From: Leptolyngbya sp. 'hensonii'
GTDB taxonomy: Bacteria; Cyanobacteriota; Cyanobacteriia; GCF-001939115
Length of the DNA: 48,726 nt
Reading direction: 5' to 3'
Assembly (NCBI RefSeq): GCF_001939115.1
Contig: NZ_MQTZ01000028.1
Span: forward strand, 26,275 to 75,000
A program made the translations under genes and the position numbers. The notes under the pieces were generated by a model. It saw nothing but the letters and a program-made list of their open reading frames with translations, was not told where the DNA came from and ran no database searches. Of this stretch, positions 9,283 through 18,761 are shown piece after piece (position 1 is the first letter of the stretch; every line of letters begins with the position of its first letter).

Positions 9283-10425
9283 ATGACATCTGTTTGCGAA
9301 TATCGTGCCGGTTTGGAAGGGGTTCCTGTTACGCAATCCAGCATCAGTTTTGTGGATGGTCAGAAGGGGATTTTGGAATATCGGGGGATTCCCATCGAGG
9401 AACTGGCCGCCAAGAGCACGTTTCTGGAATCTACCTACCTATTGATCTGGGGAAAATTACCCAATCGACAGGAACTGGAAGAATTTAAGCGTGATATCCA
9501 GAACCACCGCCGGATTAAATATCGCATTCGGGACATGATGAAGTGTTTTCCTGAAAGTGGCCATCCGATGGATGCACTGCAGGCTTCTGCGGCAGCCCTA
9601 GGGCTCTTTTACTCCCGACGCGATCTGGATAATCCAGTTTATATTCGGGATGCTGTGGTGCGTCTGGTGGCGAAGATCCCGACCATGGTGGCAGCCTTTC
9701 AACTCATGCGAAAGGGAAATGATCCGGTGCAGCCGCGAGATGACCTGGATTACTCGGCGAACTTCCTGTACATGCTGAATGAGCGGGAACCGGATCCGTT
9801 GGCGGCCCGAGTCTTTGATGTCAGCCTGAATCTGCATGCAGAGCATACGATCAATGCGTCTACTTTCTCGGCAATGGTTACAGCGTCAACCCTGACAGAT
9901 CCCTACGCAATTATTGCGTCGGCGGTGGGCACTCTGGGGGGGCCGCTCCACGGAGGGGCAAATGAGGAGGTAATCGACATGCTGGAGCAGATTGGGTCGG
10001 TGGAAAATGTGCGGCCTTACCTGGAAGACCGACTGGAGCGCAAAGCCAAGATTATGGGGTTTGGGCACCGGGTCTATAAGGTCAAAGACCCCCGGGCCAC
10101 GATCCTACAGAACTTGGCTGAGCAGTTGTTTGAGAAATTTGGCCGGGATAAGTACTACGACATTGCGATCGAAATGGAACGGGCGGTTGAGGAGAAATTG
10201 AGCCATAAGGGCATTTACCCCAACGTGGACTTTTACTCTGGTCTGGTTTATCGCAAACTGGGGATTCCAACGGATTTGTTTACCCCTGTGTTTGCGATCG
10301 CCCGGGTTGCCGGTTGGTTGGCCCACTGGAAGGAGCAGATTGAGCAGAATCGGATCTTCCGTCCAACCCAGATCTACACGGGTGAACATCAGGTCACCTA
10401 TATCCCGATCGAGGAGCGGGAATAG
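9283..10425 (+). CDS. gltA: citrate synthase
   Basis: Condenses acetyl-CoA with oxaloacetate to citrate, feeding 2-oxoglutarate and nitrogen assimilation in cyanobacteria. The 380-aa length is that of type I dimeric bacterial enzymes. The catalytic triad is visible: His223 in LHGGANEEV, His262 in GFGHRVYK, Asp316 in NVDFYSG. A TATAAT at 9243-9248, 35 bp before the ATG, is a good -10 element, although the -35 match is weak. The start begins MTSVCEYRAGLEGV, the expected N-terminus. The next gene follows after 153 bp. Confidence 0.96.
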   Translation: MTSVCEYRAGLEGVPVTQSSISFVDGQKGILEYRGIPIEELAAKSTFLESTYLLIWGKLPNRQELEEFKRDIQNHRRIKYRIRDMMKCFPESGHPMDALQASAAALGLFYSRRDLDNPVYIRDAVVRLVAKIPTMVAAFQLMRKGNDPVQPRDDLDYSANFLYMLNEREPDPLAARVFDVSLNLHAEHTINASTFSAMVTASTLTDPYAIIASAVGTLGGPLHGGANEEVIDMLEQIGSVENVRPYLEDRLERKAKIMGFGHRVYKVKDPRATILQNLAEQLFEKFGRDKYYDIAIEMERAVEEKLSHKGIYPNVDFYSGLVYRKLGIPTDLFTPVFAIARVAGWLAHWKEQIEQNRIFRPTQIYTGEHQVTYIPIEERE

Positions 10426-10578
10426 CTGCGGCATGGGGAAACTCCTCTTGTCAAGCCTGGATCTGGAGCCTGTTAGCCCCTGGATCCCGCCTAACGATAA
10501 ATCAAAGGGTGCAGATCGGTGATTTGCAGTTAACCTTGTGGGGTAAATTTACCGGCTTCGCTTGTCTTCAGGATTGGC

Positions 10579-12948
10579 ATGGTCAAAAAAGCTCACAAAA
10601 TGCCTCTCCAGTCTTCTCAGCGATCCACTCCGGCCAGCCCAGGGTTGTCCAGGTCCCAGACGGAAAATCGCAGGTTGCTTCTGTACCAGTCAGGGGCAAA
10701 ATCGTCCCTCTGGACCCGTTGGATTGCCGGATGTGTTGCCTGGATTCTGGTGCTGGGGGCTGCAGGGATTACCGCTGGCGGGATCTGGCTGAGTGCTCAA
10801 TTGTTGCTCCATCCAGACACCGCACTGTGGATTAATCAGTATTTGCCTGCCTGGACTCGCATCCCCGTCCAGAGCCGGGATCCCCTGCTTACCCTGCCCG
10901 AAATTCTGGCGGCTATTCGTCGGGTGGGCCTGGTTCCAGGGGAGATTATGCCCTTAACCGATCCCCGATCGGTCCGGAAGGGCCGTCCCAATCTCCTGAT
11001 TGTGGTTCTGAATCCTCGGGGTCAGGTGGTGGAACTGCGAGTTTATCAGCCGGAAACCCAGGGCCCCTATGGTTCAATGAAGGAACAATATTTTTGGCCT
11101 GTGAGCCAGATTGCGGTTTCTGGCCCGGAAGAATCTTTTGTGATTGGACCGTTGGTGAATGCCCAATCTGCCAATCAGGGGTCCAGTCGGATTTTACCTC
11201 TGACAACCCTGCAACGATTTGAGGATGAAACGCTCCCGCCGGGGCTCTGGTTTAACCTGACTGGGATCTGGTCCCAGGCCGACCATACGGTGCCCTATGG
11301 GACGGTTGTACATTACAACCCCGATCGGGCCCATCTCAGTCTCATGCTTCAGTGGACCAGTCCGGGGGGACAATTGCCGCAATGGCGCAGTCTAACTGGA
11401 AATAAATTTCCCGATCTGCTGCTGGATCAAACGATCGGCCTGGAGCCCCAATACAGTCTCTATCAGGTTGTACCGCGCCGATTTCTGCCGAATCCCATCC
11501 ATCTCCAGCCCGTGGCCCTGAATGAAGCTGCGTCCGGGAGTCGGGTCTATCAAAATGCCTTGATCCTGGCCCGAGGGGGTCTCTGGTCCCCAGCTTTGGA
11601 ATGGATGCGGTCCTATAAGCGGCAGGTGGGGAACAACCCCAAGCTGTGGAAACCGGTGATGCGAGGGCAACTGGCTCTGATTGAAATTCATGCCACTTTT
11701 ACTCAGACTCAAGCGGAAAAATCCTGGGCCGGGGTGAGTGATCAGGTACTGGCCAATTTAATCGATGGTCGCTGGGCCAGGGCCTTGACTGTTTATGAAA
11801 AAGCAGAAGACATTTCTGAGATCACCAGTCTGCTGCGATCGGACAGTGGCCGGATTCGGAAGCGGGTGACGGCTGCTTTGAGAGTCAGACCCACCCAGGT
11901 TGAGGTTCAGGCTTGGGGGGCTTTGCTGATCCAGGCCCGCCAAGGCAAGGCCAGGGCGATCGCCTGGTTGCAGCAACACCCGCGCCAACCTGCTGCCACG
12001 GACCGGATCTATCGCCTGCTCGATAAGCTAGAGGTTTCCATGTATCTTGCCCGAGCTGCTGATGACAGCCACATCAGTCAGATCATCGGCTCGGCTGTGC
12101 TGGTCCGTGGGGTTGATGCCCGAGCTTGGCTGAGACCTGCATCAGCTCCGCCCCTGACCTTGGACAAAGGACAGGTCTGGTACCAAATTGAGGTGGTTGC
12201 GTTCCAAGATGGAATTCGCTGGCGACGAACCCCCTTTACCACCATTAAGCTGATCCCTGCTGTCGCCAGTCAACAGCTCTGGACGCTGCTGGGGATTGAT
12301 GCGGATCCCAACATTACGATTTCGGCCTGGGATGAAGCGGGAGAGCAACAGACGGTCTCCGCGATCGTGAAAGCGGCTCGGTTGAATGGCAATGCAATTC
12401 AGCTTTTGGCGGCGGGAGAACCCCCCCCAAAAGCAGGTAAACAGGGAAAACTCTCCAAACCTTTGGCGATGACTGTGACTGCGATCCAGGGGGTTGAACC
12501 GAGCAGTTCTACCCTGATGGAAGTCAATCAGCAGCAGCCTGAACTGGCTCGGAAGTTGCTGCAAAATCTGCTACAGGAACTGCGGAATACGGGGTACCTG
12601 CGGGGCCGGGCTCCCAGTCCGGAGGATATCCTGCAACAGGAAATCAGTACCAATTGGACGATCCAGCAAGTTGACTTAACGGGGAATCAGCAGCCGGAGT
12701 ACATCGTTACCCTGGATGCCCCCCTGCTCACCAGTCTGTTGGGCCGGAAAAGTCGTCTTCGCTCTCGACCGGCCCTCATTTTCTCTGATATTGGTAATCT
12801 GCTCTATAGCGAACTGGGCCAGGAGGCCGGGTATTCCTTGACCACGATCGTGGATCTGGGAGATGGCGGAGCCAATGCCCTGATTATTGAAAGTCCCACT
12901 GGGTATAATCTGTGGCGCTGGTCTTTGAAGCGACACCGGTTTTTGTAG
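10579..12948 (+). CDS. large membrane-anchored hypothetical protein, 789 aa
   Basis: I do not recognise the family. About 47 polar residues precede one membrane span (about residues 48-75, rich in Ala/Gly/Ile/Leu), and the remaining 710 residues would lie on one side of the membrane. The middle (about 310-500) is helical and Arg/Gln-rich, with segments resembling TPR-like repeats (LARGGLWSPALEWMRSYKRQ, NLIDGRWARALTVYEKA). No catalytic motif stands out. The start at 10579 is the first ATG; the ATG at 10600 is an alternative. It ends 17 bp before the convergent exonuclease III gene. It is probably a conserved cyanobacterial envelope protein. Confidence 0.75.
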   Translation: MVKKAHKMPLQSSQRSTPASPGLSRSQTENRRLLLYQSGAKSSLWTRWIAGCVAWILVLGAAGITAGGIWLSAQLLLHPDTALWINQYLPAWTRIPVQSRDPLLTLPEILAAIRRVGLVPGEIMPLTDPRSVRKGRPNLLIVVLNPRGQVVELRVYQPETQGPYGSMKEQYFWPVSQIAVSGPEESFVIGPLVNAQSANQGSSRILPLTTLQRFEDETLPPGLWFNLTGIWSQADHTVPYGTVVHYNPDRAHLSLMLQWTSPGGQLPQWRSLTGNKFPDLLLDQTIGLEPQYSLYQVVPRRFLPNPIHLQPVALNEAASGSRVYQNALILARGGLWSPALEWMRSYKRQVGNNPKLWKPVMRGQLALIEIHATFTQTQAEKSWAGVSDQVLANLIDGRWARALTVYEKAEDISEITSLLRSDSGRIRKRVTAALRVRPTQVEVQAWGALLIQARQGKARAIAWLQQHPRQPAATDRIYRLLDKLEVSMYLARAADDSHISQIIGSAVLVRGVDARAWLRPASAPPLTLDKGQVWYQIEVVAFQDGIRWRRTPFTTIKLIPAVASQQLWTLLGIDADPNITISAWDEAGEQQTVSAIVKAARLNGNAIQLLAAGEPPPKAGKQGKLSKPLAMTVTAIQGVEPSSSTLMEVNQQQPELARKLLQNLLQELRNTGYLRGRAPSPEDILQQEISTNWTIQQVDLTGNQQPEYIVTLDAPLLTSLLGRKSRLRSRPALIFSDIGNLLYSELGQEAGYSLTTIVDLGDGGANALIIESPTGYNLWRWSLKRHRFL

Positions 12949-12965
12949 AGCGAACAGTCAGGGGA

Positions 12966-13784
12966 TTAAGCTAGGTCTAATTCTATGATTACAGGGGTAT
13001 GGTCACTGGGTTTTTCCAGGCGGCGGGGAGCGATGTCGATCGTGCAGGCGATCGCCCGCTCATACAGGGCCGGGGACAGGTAATGATGGTCAATCCGCCA
13101 GCCCCGGTTGCGCTGGAATCCCCCGGTGCGGTAGTCCCACCAGCTAAAGTGCCCTCCTGCTTGGGTAAACTTGCGGAAAGCATCGGCAAATCCCAGGTCT
13201 AGCACCGCTGATCGCAGGGCCTGTCGCTCTGCTTCGGAAGACATGATGTGAGTCTCCCGGCCCTGATCGGTGTAAATATCCCGATTTTCTAAAGCAATAT
13301 TGAAATCCCCACACAGGCTGATTTGACCAGATTCCCCCAGCAATTTCTCCAGATAGGGACGGAGAACGCTCAACCAGGCCAGCTTGTATTGATATTTCTC
13401 ACTTCCGACTTCCGACCCATTCGGGACATAGAGATTGACAATCCGGACGCCGTTCACCACACCTGTAATCACCCGCTTCTGCTCATCGAACTGCTGGGCC
13501 AGGGCTTGGGTTTCGACATCAGCACTGTCACCTAAAATGGCAGCAAAACCAGTGCTGATATCTGTTACGGGAAGCTGACTTAAAATGGCGACTCCGTTAT
13601 AAGACTTCTGCCCTACAAAGTGAGGCTGATATCCCAACGCCTGAAATGGGGCCTGGGGAAAGTCGGCGTCGATGACTTTCGTTTCCTGCAAACAGAGAAC
13701 CTCGATTGGATTTCCAGTCAGCCACTGGATCACCTGCTCTAGTCGGGTCCGAATTGAGTTGACATTCCAGGTCGCAATTTTCAT
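12966..13784 (-). CDS. xth: exodeoxyribonuclease III (AP endonuclease)
   Basis: An exonuclease III / AP endonuclease of the EEP fold, acting in base-excision repair. The motifs are complete: WNVNSIRTRL at the start, LQETK with the metal-binding Glu, NLYVPNG, CGDFNIA, and the C-terminal SDHTPV with the catalytic Asp-His. At 272 aa it matches the family. The frame opens 11 codons upstream, but the product normally starts MKIATWNVNS, so I use the ATG at 13784. The 3' end nearly abuts the convergent 789-aa gene (17 bp), leaving no room for a separate terminator. Confidence 0.93.
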   Translation of the reverse strand: MKIATWNVNSIRTRLEQVIQWLTGNPIEVLCLQETKVIDADFPQAPFQALGYQPHFVGQKSYNGVAILSQLPVTDISTGFAAILGDSADVETQALAQQFDEQKRVITGVVNGVRIVNLYVPNGSEVGSEKYQYKLAWLSVLRPYLEKLLGESGQISLCGDFNIALENRDIYTDQGRETHIMSSEAERQALRSAVLDLGFADAFRKFTQAGGHFSWWDYRTGGFQRNRGWRIDHHYLSPALYERAIACTIDIAPRRLEKPSDHTPVIIELDLA

Positions 13785-14026
13785 GGGTTTTGATAGACAG
13801 AAAACATCGTGCGTCATAGGGGCAGATTATGATAGGCCCATCATAAAACTGTCAGGTTAACCCCATCATCCGAGTGGGGGGATGGGGACAGGGGATACCA
13901 TATTGGGTATATTCATTAAGGAAATGTTTAGAAAGAATCGTCTCCATCTCTGCTATTAAGTCTGGGTCATTTGTGGCTACAGTCTGACTTTTAAAGCCCC
14001 TTATTCCCTCATTGCCATCCAGTCCC

Positions 14027-14716
14027 ATGCTTGAAGTGGTTGTTTTTAGCTTGTTTGTCGGCAGCGTTGGGTTTCAAACTGTATTATTGGGTGGCTGGAA
14101 AATCCAGCAGCAACGCAGGCTGGAGCAAGAGTGCGTCGAAGAAGAGGAAGTATTGACCCGCTACGACTCTCAAGAATACAAGATTTCTACCGAAGCGACC
14201 CCAGAAATACCCAGTTCCAACTCTTATCCATTCATGCCCATGTCCCCAGCGACTCAATCCCCTGTTCAACAAAACGGTAGCGCTCCGACGGAAGAGGACA
14301 ATGCTAAAGATCCCCGCCTGACTGGTTGGGAATTTAAGATTGTGCGGGCCAATCGGGATGTCTTCCGCAATCCTGCAGTCTTACAACGCCTCTGCAAGGA
14401 AGAAGCAGAGTCTGGTTGGATTCTCCTGGAGAAACTGGACGATCGGCGCATTCGCTTCCGGCGGCCTATGGCTCTGCGGGAGATTCTCAAACCCGAATTT
14501 CTGCACCACGATCCCTATCGCTCCTGCTACGGGTCTTCCACCAATCTGGGCACCTGGTTGTTTGCCATCGCCTTTCTGACGATTTCGATTTCCTCAGCCT
14601 ACCTGGGCTATGCGTTGGTGAAGACAACCTTAGCCACCTCTCAGGCTGCTCCACCTTCCCCGGCTACGGTTTCCTTCCCCGAACTCCCCTCCCCGAAGGA
14701 GTCCCCATCCAAGTAA
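14027..14716 (+). CDS. membrane protein with two spans, unknown function
   Basis: A 229-aa protein of unknown function. It has an N-terminal hydrophobic segment (MLEVVVFSLFVGSVGFQTVLLGG) and a second one near the C-terminus (about residues 174-200, WLFAIAFLTISISSAYLGYAL). Between them lies a polar domain of about 140 residues containing GWEFKIVRANRDVFRNP ... LCKEEAESGWILLEKLDDRRIRFRRP, which looks like a compact alpha/beta fold. The frame opens at 14012; the second ATG at 14027 places the hydrophobic segment at the very start and is preferred. It precedes serS on the same strand, separated by a repeat-like spacer. Confidence 0.72.
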   Translation: MLEVVVFSLFVGSVGFQTVLLGGWKIQQQRRLEQECVEEEEVLTRYDSQEYKISTEATPEIPSSNSYPFMPMSPATQSPVQQNGSAPTEEDNAKDPRLTGWEFKIVRANRDVFRNPAVLQRLCKEEAESGWILLEKLDDRRIRFRRPMALREILKPEFLHHDPYRSCYGSSTNLGTWLFAIAFLTISISSAYLGYALVKTTLATSQAAPPSPATVSFPELPSPKESPSK

Positions 14717-14740
14717 GGGACAGTGTATTCTGACCTATGG

Positions 14741-14819
14741 GAATTCAAAGTTCAAACTTCAAACTTCAAAATCGAGATTGTCCAGGAATGTTGAACTTTG
14801 AATCTTGAACTTTGAATTG
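14741..14819. repeat. inverted repeat built of AACTTTGAA units
   Basis: The left arm contains AATTCAAAGTTCAAACTTCAA and the right arm is its approximate reverse complement, TTGAATCTTGAACTTTGAATT, around a centre of about 35 bp. The AACTT(T)GAA word occurs several times in each arm, so the element is both tandem and palindromic. It lies in the gap before serS and ends within 16 bp of its start codon, so it could fold in the serS leader. Confidence 0.65.
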
Positions 14820-14833
14820 TTGTGGGAGTTTTT

Positions 14834-16111
14834 GTGCTCGATCTGAAGCAAATCCGGGAAAATCCAGCGCAGGTACAGGCGGAGTTGAATCGGCGGGGGC
14901 AGGGGTATGATATCCAGCCCATTGTGCAGCTCGATCAGCAACAACGGGAGCTGGAGCGGGAGCGATCGCAACTCCAGGCCCGCAGTAATGAGATAGGCAA
15001 GCTGGTGGGCCAAAAAATTAAAACAGGCAGTGATCCTGTTGGTGAAGAGATCCAGGCTCTGCGGGAAGAGGGAAATCAGCTCAAGGCCAGCCTGGGAGAA
15101 TTAGAGCCCAGGGAAAAAGATCTGAAAACCCAGATCGAGAGCTTACTCCTGGCCCTGCCGAATCTTCCCAGTGCGTCCACGCCTACCGGTCTGAGCGAAG
15201 ACGAGAATGTGGAAGTGCGGCGCTGGGGAGAGGAATATATTCCCCAGGATAAACGCCTACCCCACTGGGAAATTGGCGAAAAATTGGGGATTTTGAACTT
15301 TGAACGATCGGCAAAAGTTGCCCAGAGCCGGTTTGTGACTCTGATCGGGGCTGGAGCTGCCCTAGAGCGGGCCTTAATCCAGTTCATGCTCGATCGCCAC
15401 ACGGGGGCCGGTTATGTGGAGGTCTTGCCTCCCGTGCTGATTAATACAGCGTCCCTCACGGCCACGGGCCAGCTCCCCAAATTTTCTGAGGAGAGTTTTA
15501 AGTGTGCCCAGGATGATTTGTGGCTGGCTCCCACGGCAGAGGTACCGGTAACCAATCTTTATCGGGATGAGGTGCTGGCAGGGGATGGCCTGCCCATTAA
15601 CCACTGTGCCTATACTCCCTGCTTCCGGCGCGAAGCTGGGAGCTATGGTCGGGATACTCGGGGCCTGATTCGCCTGCACCAGTTTAATAAAGTAGAGCTG
15701 GTCAAATTTGTGCATCCCCAGACTTCGGAACAGGAGCACCAGAAGCTGGTCCAGGATGCGGAGGCAATTCTGCAGGCGCTGAAATTGCCCTATCGGGTGT
15801 TGGAACTCTGCAGTGGAGATTTGGGTTTCAGTGCTATGAAGTGCTACGACCTGGAAGTTTGGTTGCCCTCTGCCGATCGCTATCGGGAAATCTCCAGTTG
15901 TTCCAACTTTGGGGCGTTTCAGGCTCGGCGTGCGAATATCCGCTTCAAGGAAACGGGCCAGAAAGGAACCCAGTTTGTCCATACCCTGAATGGGTCTGGA
16001 TTGGCGATCGGGCGGACCATGGCTGCTATTCTGGAGAACTACCAGCAACCGGATGGGACGATTCGCTTACCTGAGGTGTTGCAACCTTACCTGGGGCGGG
16101 AAACCCTCTGA
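14834..16111 (+). CDS. serS: seryl-tRNA synthetase
   Basis: Charges tRNA-Ser with serine. The 425-aa protein has the N-terminal coiled-coil arm (about residues 25-110, Gln/Glu/Arg-rich) and the class II catalytic core: TAEVPVTN, motif 2 [21 protein letters not shown] and motif 3 [17 protein letters not shown] chose the GTG at 14834 because the protein then opens [11 protein letters not shown], the near-universal SerS N-terminus. The earlier in-frame GTG at 14822 adds four atypical residues. The leader holds an inverted repeat. Confidence 0.96.
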   Translation: MLDLKQIRENPAQVQAELNRRGQGYDIQPIVQLDQQQRELERERSQLQARSNEIGKLVGQKIKTGSDPVGEEIQALREEGNQLKASLGELEPREKDLKTQIESLLLALPNLPSASTPTGLSEDENVEVRRWGEEYIPQDKRLPHWEIGEKLGILNFERSAKVAQSRFVTLIGAGAALERALIQFMLDRHTGAGYVEVLPPVLINTASLTATGQLPKFSEESFKCAQDDLWLAPTAEVPVTNLYRDEVLAGDGLPINHCAYTPCFRREAGSYGRDTRGLIRLHQFNKVELVKFVHPQTSEQEHQKLVQDAEAILQALKLPYRVLELCSGDLGFSAMKCYDLEVWLPSADRYREISSCSNFGAFQARRANIRFKETGQKGTQFVHTLNGSGLAIGRTMAAILENYQQPDGTIRLPEVLQPYLGRETL

Positions 16112-16200
16112 ACGGGAGATTTGAAACGTCTTGAAGAAGTTGCAGATCTAATACTTGAAGCCGTCGTAGACCTGCACAGCGGAAGTAGCTTAGTACGATT

Positions 16201-16234
16201 TACAGCGATTCAAAATAATTCATGAATAGCTGTA
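16201..16234. other. imperfect stem-loop downstream of serS
   Basis: TACAGCGATTC pairs with GAATAGCTGTA with one mismatch around a 12-base loop. No T-run follows, so it is not a typical terminator. It lies in the roughly 400-bp stretch between serS and dps, which otherwise shows no gene; the only other signal there is the Fur-box-like site at 16382. Confidence 0.4.
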
Positions 16235-16381
16235 GAACAGGCTTTTCATCAACACTCGATCGGGCATTTGGGATGCGGGTGATCTCAGATTTCATCGATC
16301 GGGGAGAGGGACATGATTGGTATCTTTTAGAATAATTCTTCCTAATAATTCAGGTCATCTTCATCTGCTTTTATCTATGTT

Positions 16382-16400
16382 GAAAATGATTCTTATTAAG
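16382..16400 (+). promoter_or_regulatory. candidate Fur box upstream of dps
   Basis: GAAAATGATTCTTATTAAG matches the classical 19-bp Fur box (GATAATGATAATCATTATC) at 13 positions by eye. It lies 110 bp upstream of the dps start in a long AT-rich leader. Iron- or peroxide-dependent control by a Fur/PerR-family repressor is common for dps genes. The call is a manual alignment only. Confidence 0.45.
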
Positions 16401-16509
16401 CCCCAACCTGTTTTTTGGACCTAGAATTTGAAGACATAGGTTGCTCATCATCGCTCTAAAACTCCTGGTAGTCATAACGGCAGGTCCATTCAAAATAGGA
16501 GAGAAAGTC

Positions 16510-17064
16510 ATGTCTGGAACTCAGAATTTAGTACAAGCCTTCGATCAAGTTCATGAGAATCCAGTGGCCTTAGAACACAGTGTCACGGTTCCCGTTTGTG
16601 AAGGGTTGAATATTGCTTTAGCTAGCTTTCAAGCGCTCTATTTGCAGTATCAAAAACATCATTTTGTTGTCCAGGGTTCTGAGTTTTACTCTCTCCATGA
16701 GTTCTTCAACGACAGTTATGAAGCTGTCCAGGGGCATGTTCATGATTTGGGAGAGAGGCTGAACGGTTTGGGTGGGGTGCCGGTGGCCAGCTTCACCCGA
16801 CTGGCAGAATTGTGCTGTTTCACGCCAGAAGGGGATGGGGTTTACACGAGTCGTCAAATGGTCGAGAATGACCTGCAGGCAGAGCAGGCTTTGATTAAGG
16901 TGATCCGTCGTCAAGCTGGTCAGGCTGAGAGCTTGGGCGATCGGGGAACCCGTTACCTCTATGAACAGATTCTGCTCAAAACGGAGGATCGCGCCTTTCA
17001 TCTGTCCCATTTCCTGGCCCACGACAGTTTAACTCTGGCTTTTGTCCAATCTTCCCGTAATTAG
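16510..17064 (+). CDS. dps: Dps-family ferritin-like DNA-protection protein
   Basis: Dps proteins form dodecamers that oxidise and store iron with peroxide. This 184-aa protein has the Dps helix pair with ferroxidase-type residues: [23 protein letters not shown] followed by [12 protein letters not shown], where the His, Asp/Glu and Glu positions fit the inter-subunit iron site. GGAGAGAAAG six bases or so before the ATG at 16510 fixes the start; the frame opens further upstream at 16441 without a site. A Fur-like box lies upstream. The apparent terminator (17124-17146) falls inside the annotated start of the next gene. Confidence 0.88.
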   Translation: MSGTQNLVQAFDQVHENPVALEHSVTVPVCEGLNIALASFQALYLQYQKHHFVVQGSEFYSLHEFFNDSYEAVQGHVHDLGERLNGLGGVPVASFTRLAELCCFTPEGDGVYTSRQMVENDLQAEQALIKVIRRQAGQAESLGDRGTRYLYEQILLKTEDRAFHLSHFLAHDSLTLAFVQSSRN

Positions 17065-17107
17065 GCGTTAACCCGCTCACAGATCCCGGATTAGGTCATT
17101 CCTCGCT

Positions 17108-17887
17108 ATGGTTTGTGATTATCAGGGTGCCGCAGGGCACCCTTTTCTGCGTTTTGATTCAGCTCTGGTGCTGGTATTTCATGGAAGTCGAGACCCCCGC
17201 CCCCAGGCAGCCATGGAAAAATTGGCTCACCTGCTCCAGCAACGACTGGCAGTGCCAATCCCGATCGGAATCGCAGCCCTGGAACTGGCGACCCAGCCCT
17301 TACATTGGCAGCTCTATGAGTTTGCAGCCGTAGCTGCGGCTCAGGGATTTGATCGGTTGCAAATTGTTCCCCTGTTTTTGTTGCCTGGGGTTCATGTTAT
17401 GGAAGATATCCCGACCGAGCTTGCCCTGACCCAGCAGATCCTGAAGCAGAAGATAACGCTGGAACTGCGTCCCTATCTGGGGAGTCACCCCCAGTTGGCC
17501 CCGTTGCTGGCGGCCCAGATCCCCGACTCTACCCAGAACCGAATTTTGCTGGCCCATGGAAGCTGTCGTCCTGGCGGCAACCAATCGGTTGCAACCCTGG
17601 CGGATCAACTCAATGCCCTGCCCGCTTATTGGTCTGTGCCACCGACCCTGAAAACCCGTCTAGAAGAATTGGTGCAGCAGGACCAACGGCAGGTTACGAT
17701 CGTGCCCTATTTTCTTTTTCGGGGTGGCATCACTGACGCGATCGCCCAAATGGTAGAACAGTTGGCAGAAGAATTTCCATCCCTGACTTTACAGTTAGCA
17801 AATCCGATCGGCCCTACCCCCGAACTCCTCCAACGAGTGCTCGATCTGCTAGCTCCCAGACCCACCCTCAACGATACGCCCGTCTAA
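17108..17887 (+). CDS. CbiX/SirB-type sirohydrochlorin chelatase
   Basis: Inserts Fe(II) (or Co(II)) into sirohydrochlorin in siroheme or cobalamin synthesis. Two CbiX halves are fused (about residues 20-125 and 140-250). The first holds LVFHGSRDPRPQ with a catalytic His; the second holds ILLAHGSCRPGGN with its paired His; PLFLLPGVHVMEDIP is also typical. cobA follows 10 bp downstream, which supports siroheme production for nitrite and sulfite reductases. The start is uncertain: from the ATG at 17108 the first 20 codons run through a strong terminator, so initiation at the GTG at 17168 (VLVFHGSRDPR) is a real alternative. Confidence 0.88.
   Translation: MVCDYQGAAGHPFLRFDSALVLVFHGSRDPRPQAAMEKLAHLLQQRLAVPIPIGIAALELATQPLHWQLYEFAAVAAAQGFDRLQIVPLFLLPGVHVMEDIPTELALTQQILKQKITLELRPYLGSHPQLAPLLAAQIPDSTQNRILLAHGSCRPGGNQSVATLADQLNALPAYWSVPPTLKTRLEELVQQDQRQVTIVPYFLFRGGITDAIAQMVEQLAEEFPSLTLQLANPIGPTPELLQRVLDLLAPRPTLNDTPV
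17124..17146 (+). terminator. intrinsic terminator after dps
   Basis: AGGGTGCC and GGCACCCT form a perfect 8-bp GC-rich stem with a GCAG loop, followed by TTTTCTGCGTTTT. It is positioned about 60 bp after the dps stop. It overlaps the first codons of the chelatase reading frame that opens at 17108. Confidence 0.85.
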
Positions 17888-17897
17888 ACCTTGCCTG

Positions 17898-18761
17898 ATG
17901 ACTGATACTCCCCCCTCCCCCCGTAAAGACGCGATTGAAGGCGTCTTTGATGACACCTCCGAGTCAGAGGTGATTGAGCGCGTCTCTACCCCTGTCCCCG
18001 ATCGTGTCCTGGGTAAGGTCTACCTGGTTGGCGCTGGTCCCGGCGATCCAGGTCTGCTCACCCTAAAGGGCAAAGCCCTCCTGGAATGTGCCGATGTTGT
18101 CGTTTACGATGCCTTAGTCAGCCCCCCGATCGTGGCCATGATCAATCCTCAGGCTGAACGCATCGACGCTGGAAAGCGCCGAGGGCGTCACTCACGCATG
18201 CAGGCAGAAATCACCCAGATGTTGATTGAAAAAGCTCAGGTCCATGCGATCGTCGTCCGCCTGAAAGGGGGTGACCCATTTATCTTTGGCCGGGGTGGCG
18301 AAGAAATGGAAGACCTAGTTCGGGCCGGGGTGTCGGTGGAAGTGGTTCCGGGGATCACCTCTGGTATTGCTGCACCGGCCTATGCAGGGATTCCCCTGAC
18401 CCATCGCAACTACAGCTCCTCTGTTACTTTTGTGACAGGTCACGAATCGATCGGCAAGTATCGTCCGGCAATCAACTGGCAGGCCCTGGCCCAGGGGTCA
18501 GAAACCATTGTGGTTTATATGGGGATTCACAATTTGCCCCATATTGTGGCAGAACTGGATGCCGCCGGGATGTCGCCGACCACGCCGATCGCCCTGATCC
18601 GCTGGGGCACCCGCCCGGAACAGGAGGAACTGATTGGGACCCTGGGGACGATCGTACTCCAGATGGCGGCGGCTGGCTTTGAAGCGCCTGCGATCGCGGT
18701 CATTGGTTCCGTGGTTCACCTCCGTGGTCTGCTGGGTCAGGCCGAGCGCCTGATCGAATAA
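17898..18761 (+). CDS. cobA: uroporphyrinogen-III C-methyltransferase (SUMT)
   Basis: Methylates uroporphyrinogen III at C2 and C7 to give precorrin-2, the branch point to siroheme and B12. A variable N-tail of about 40 residues precedes the SUMT core. Core motifs: [75 protein letters not shown] and RWGTRPEQE. There is no CysG-type dehydrogenase/chelatase domain, consistent with a separate chelatase directly upstream (10 bp gap). The 3' end overlaps the convergent aminotransferase gene by 62 bp. Confidence 0.95.
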   Translation: MTDTPPSPRKDAIEGVFDDTSESEVIERVSTPVPDRVLGKVYLVGAGPGDPGLLTLKGKALLECADVVVYDALVSPPIVAMINPQAERIDAGKRRGRHSRMQAEITQMLIEKAQVHAIVVRLKGGDPFIFGRGGEEMEDLVRAGVSVEVVPGITSGIAAPAYAGIPLTHRNYSSSVTFVTGHESIGKYRPAINWQALAQGSETIVVYMGIHNLPHIVAELDAAGMSPTTPIALIRWGTRPEQEELIGTLGTIVLQMAAAGFEAPAIAVIGSVVHLRGLLGQAERLIE

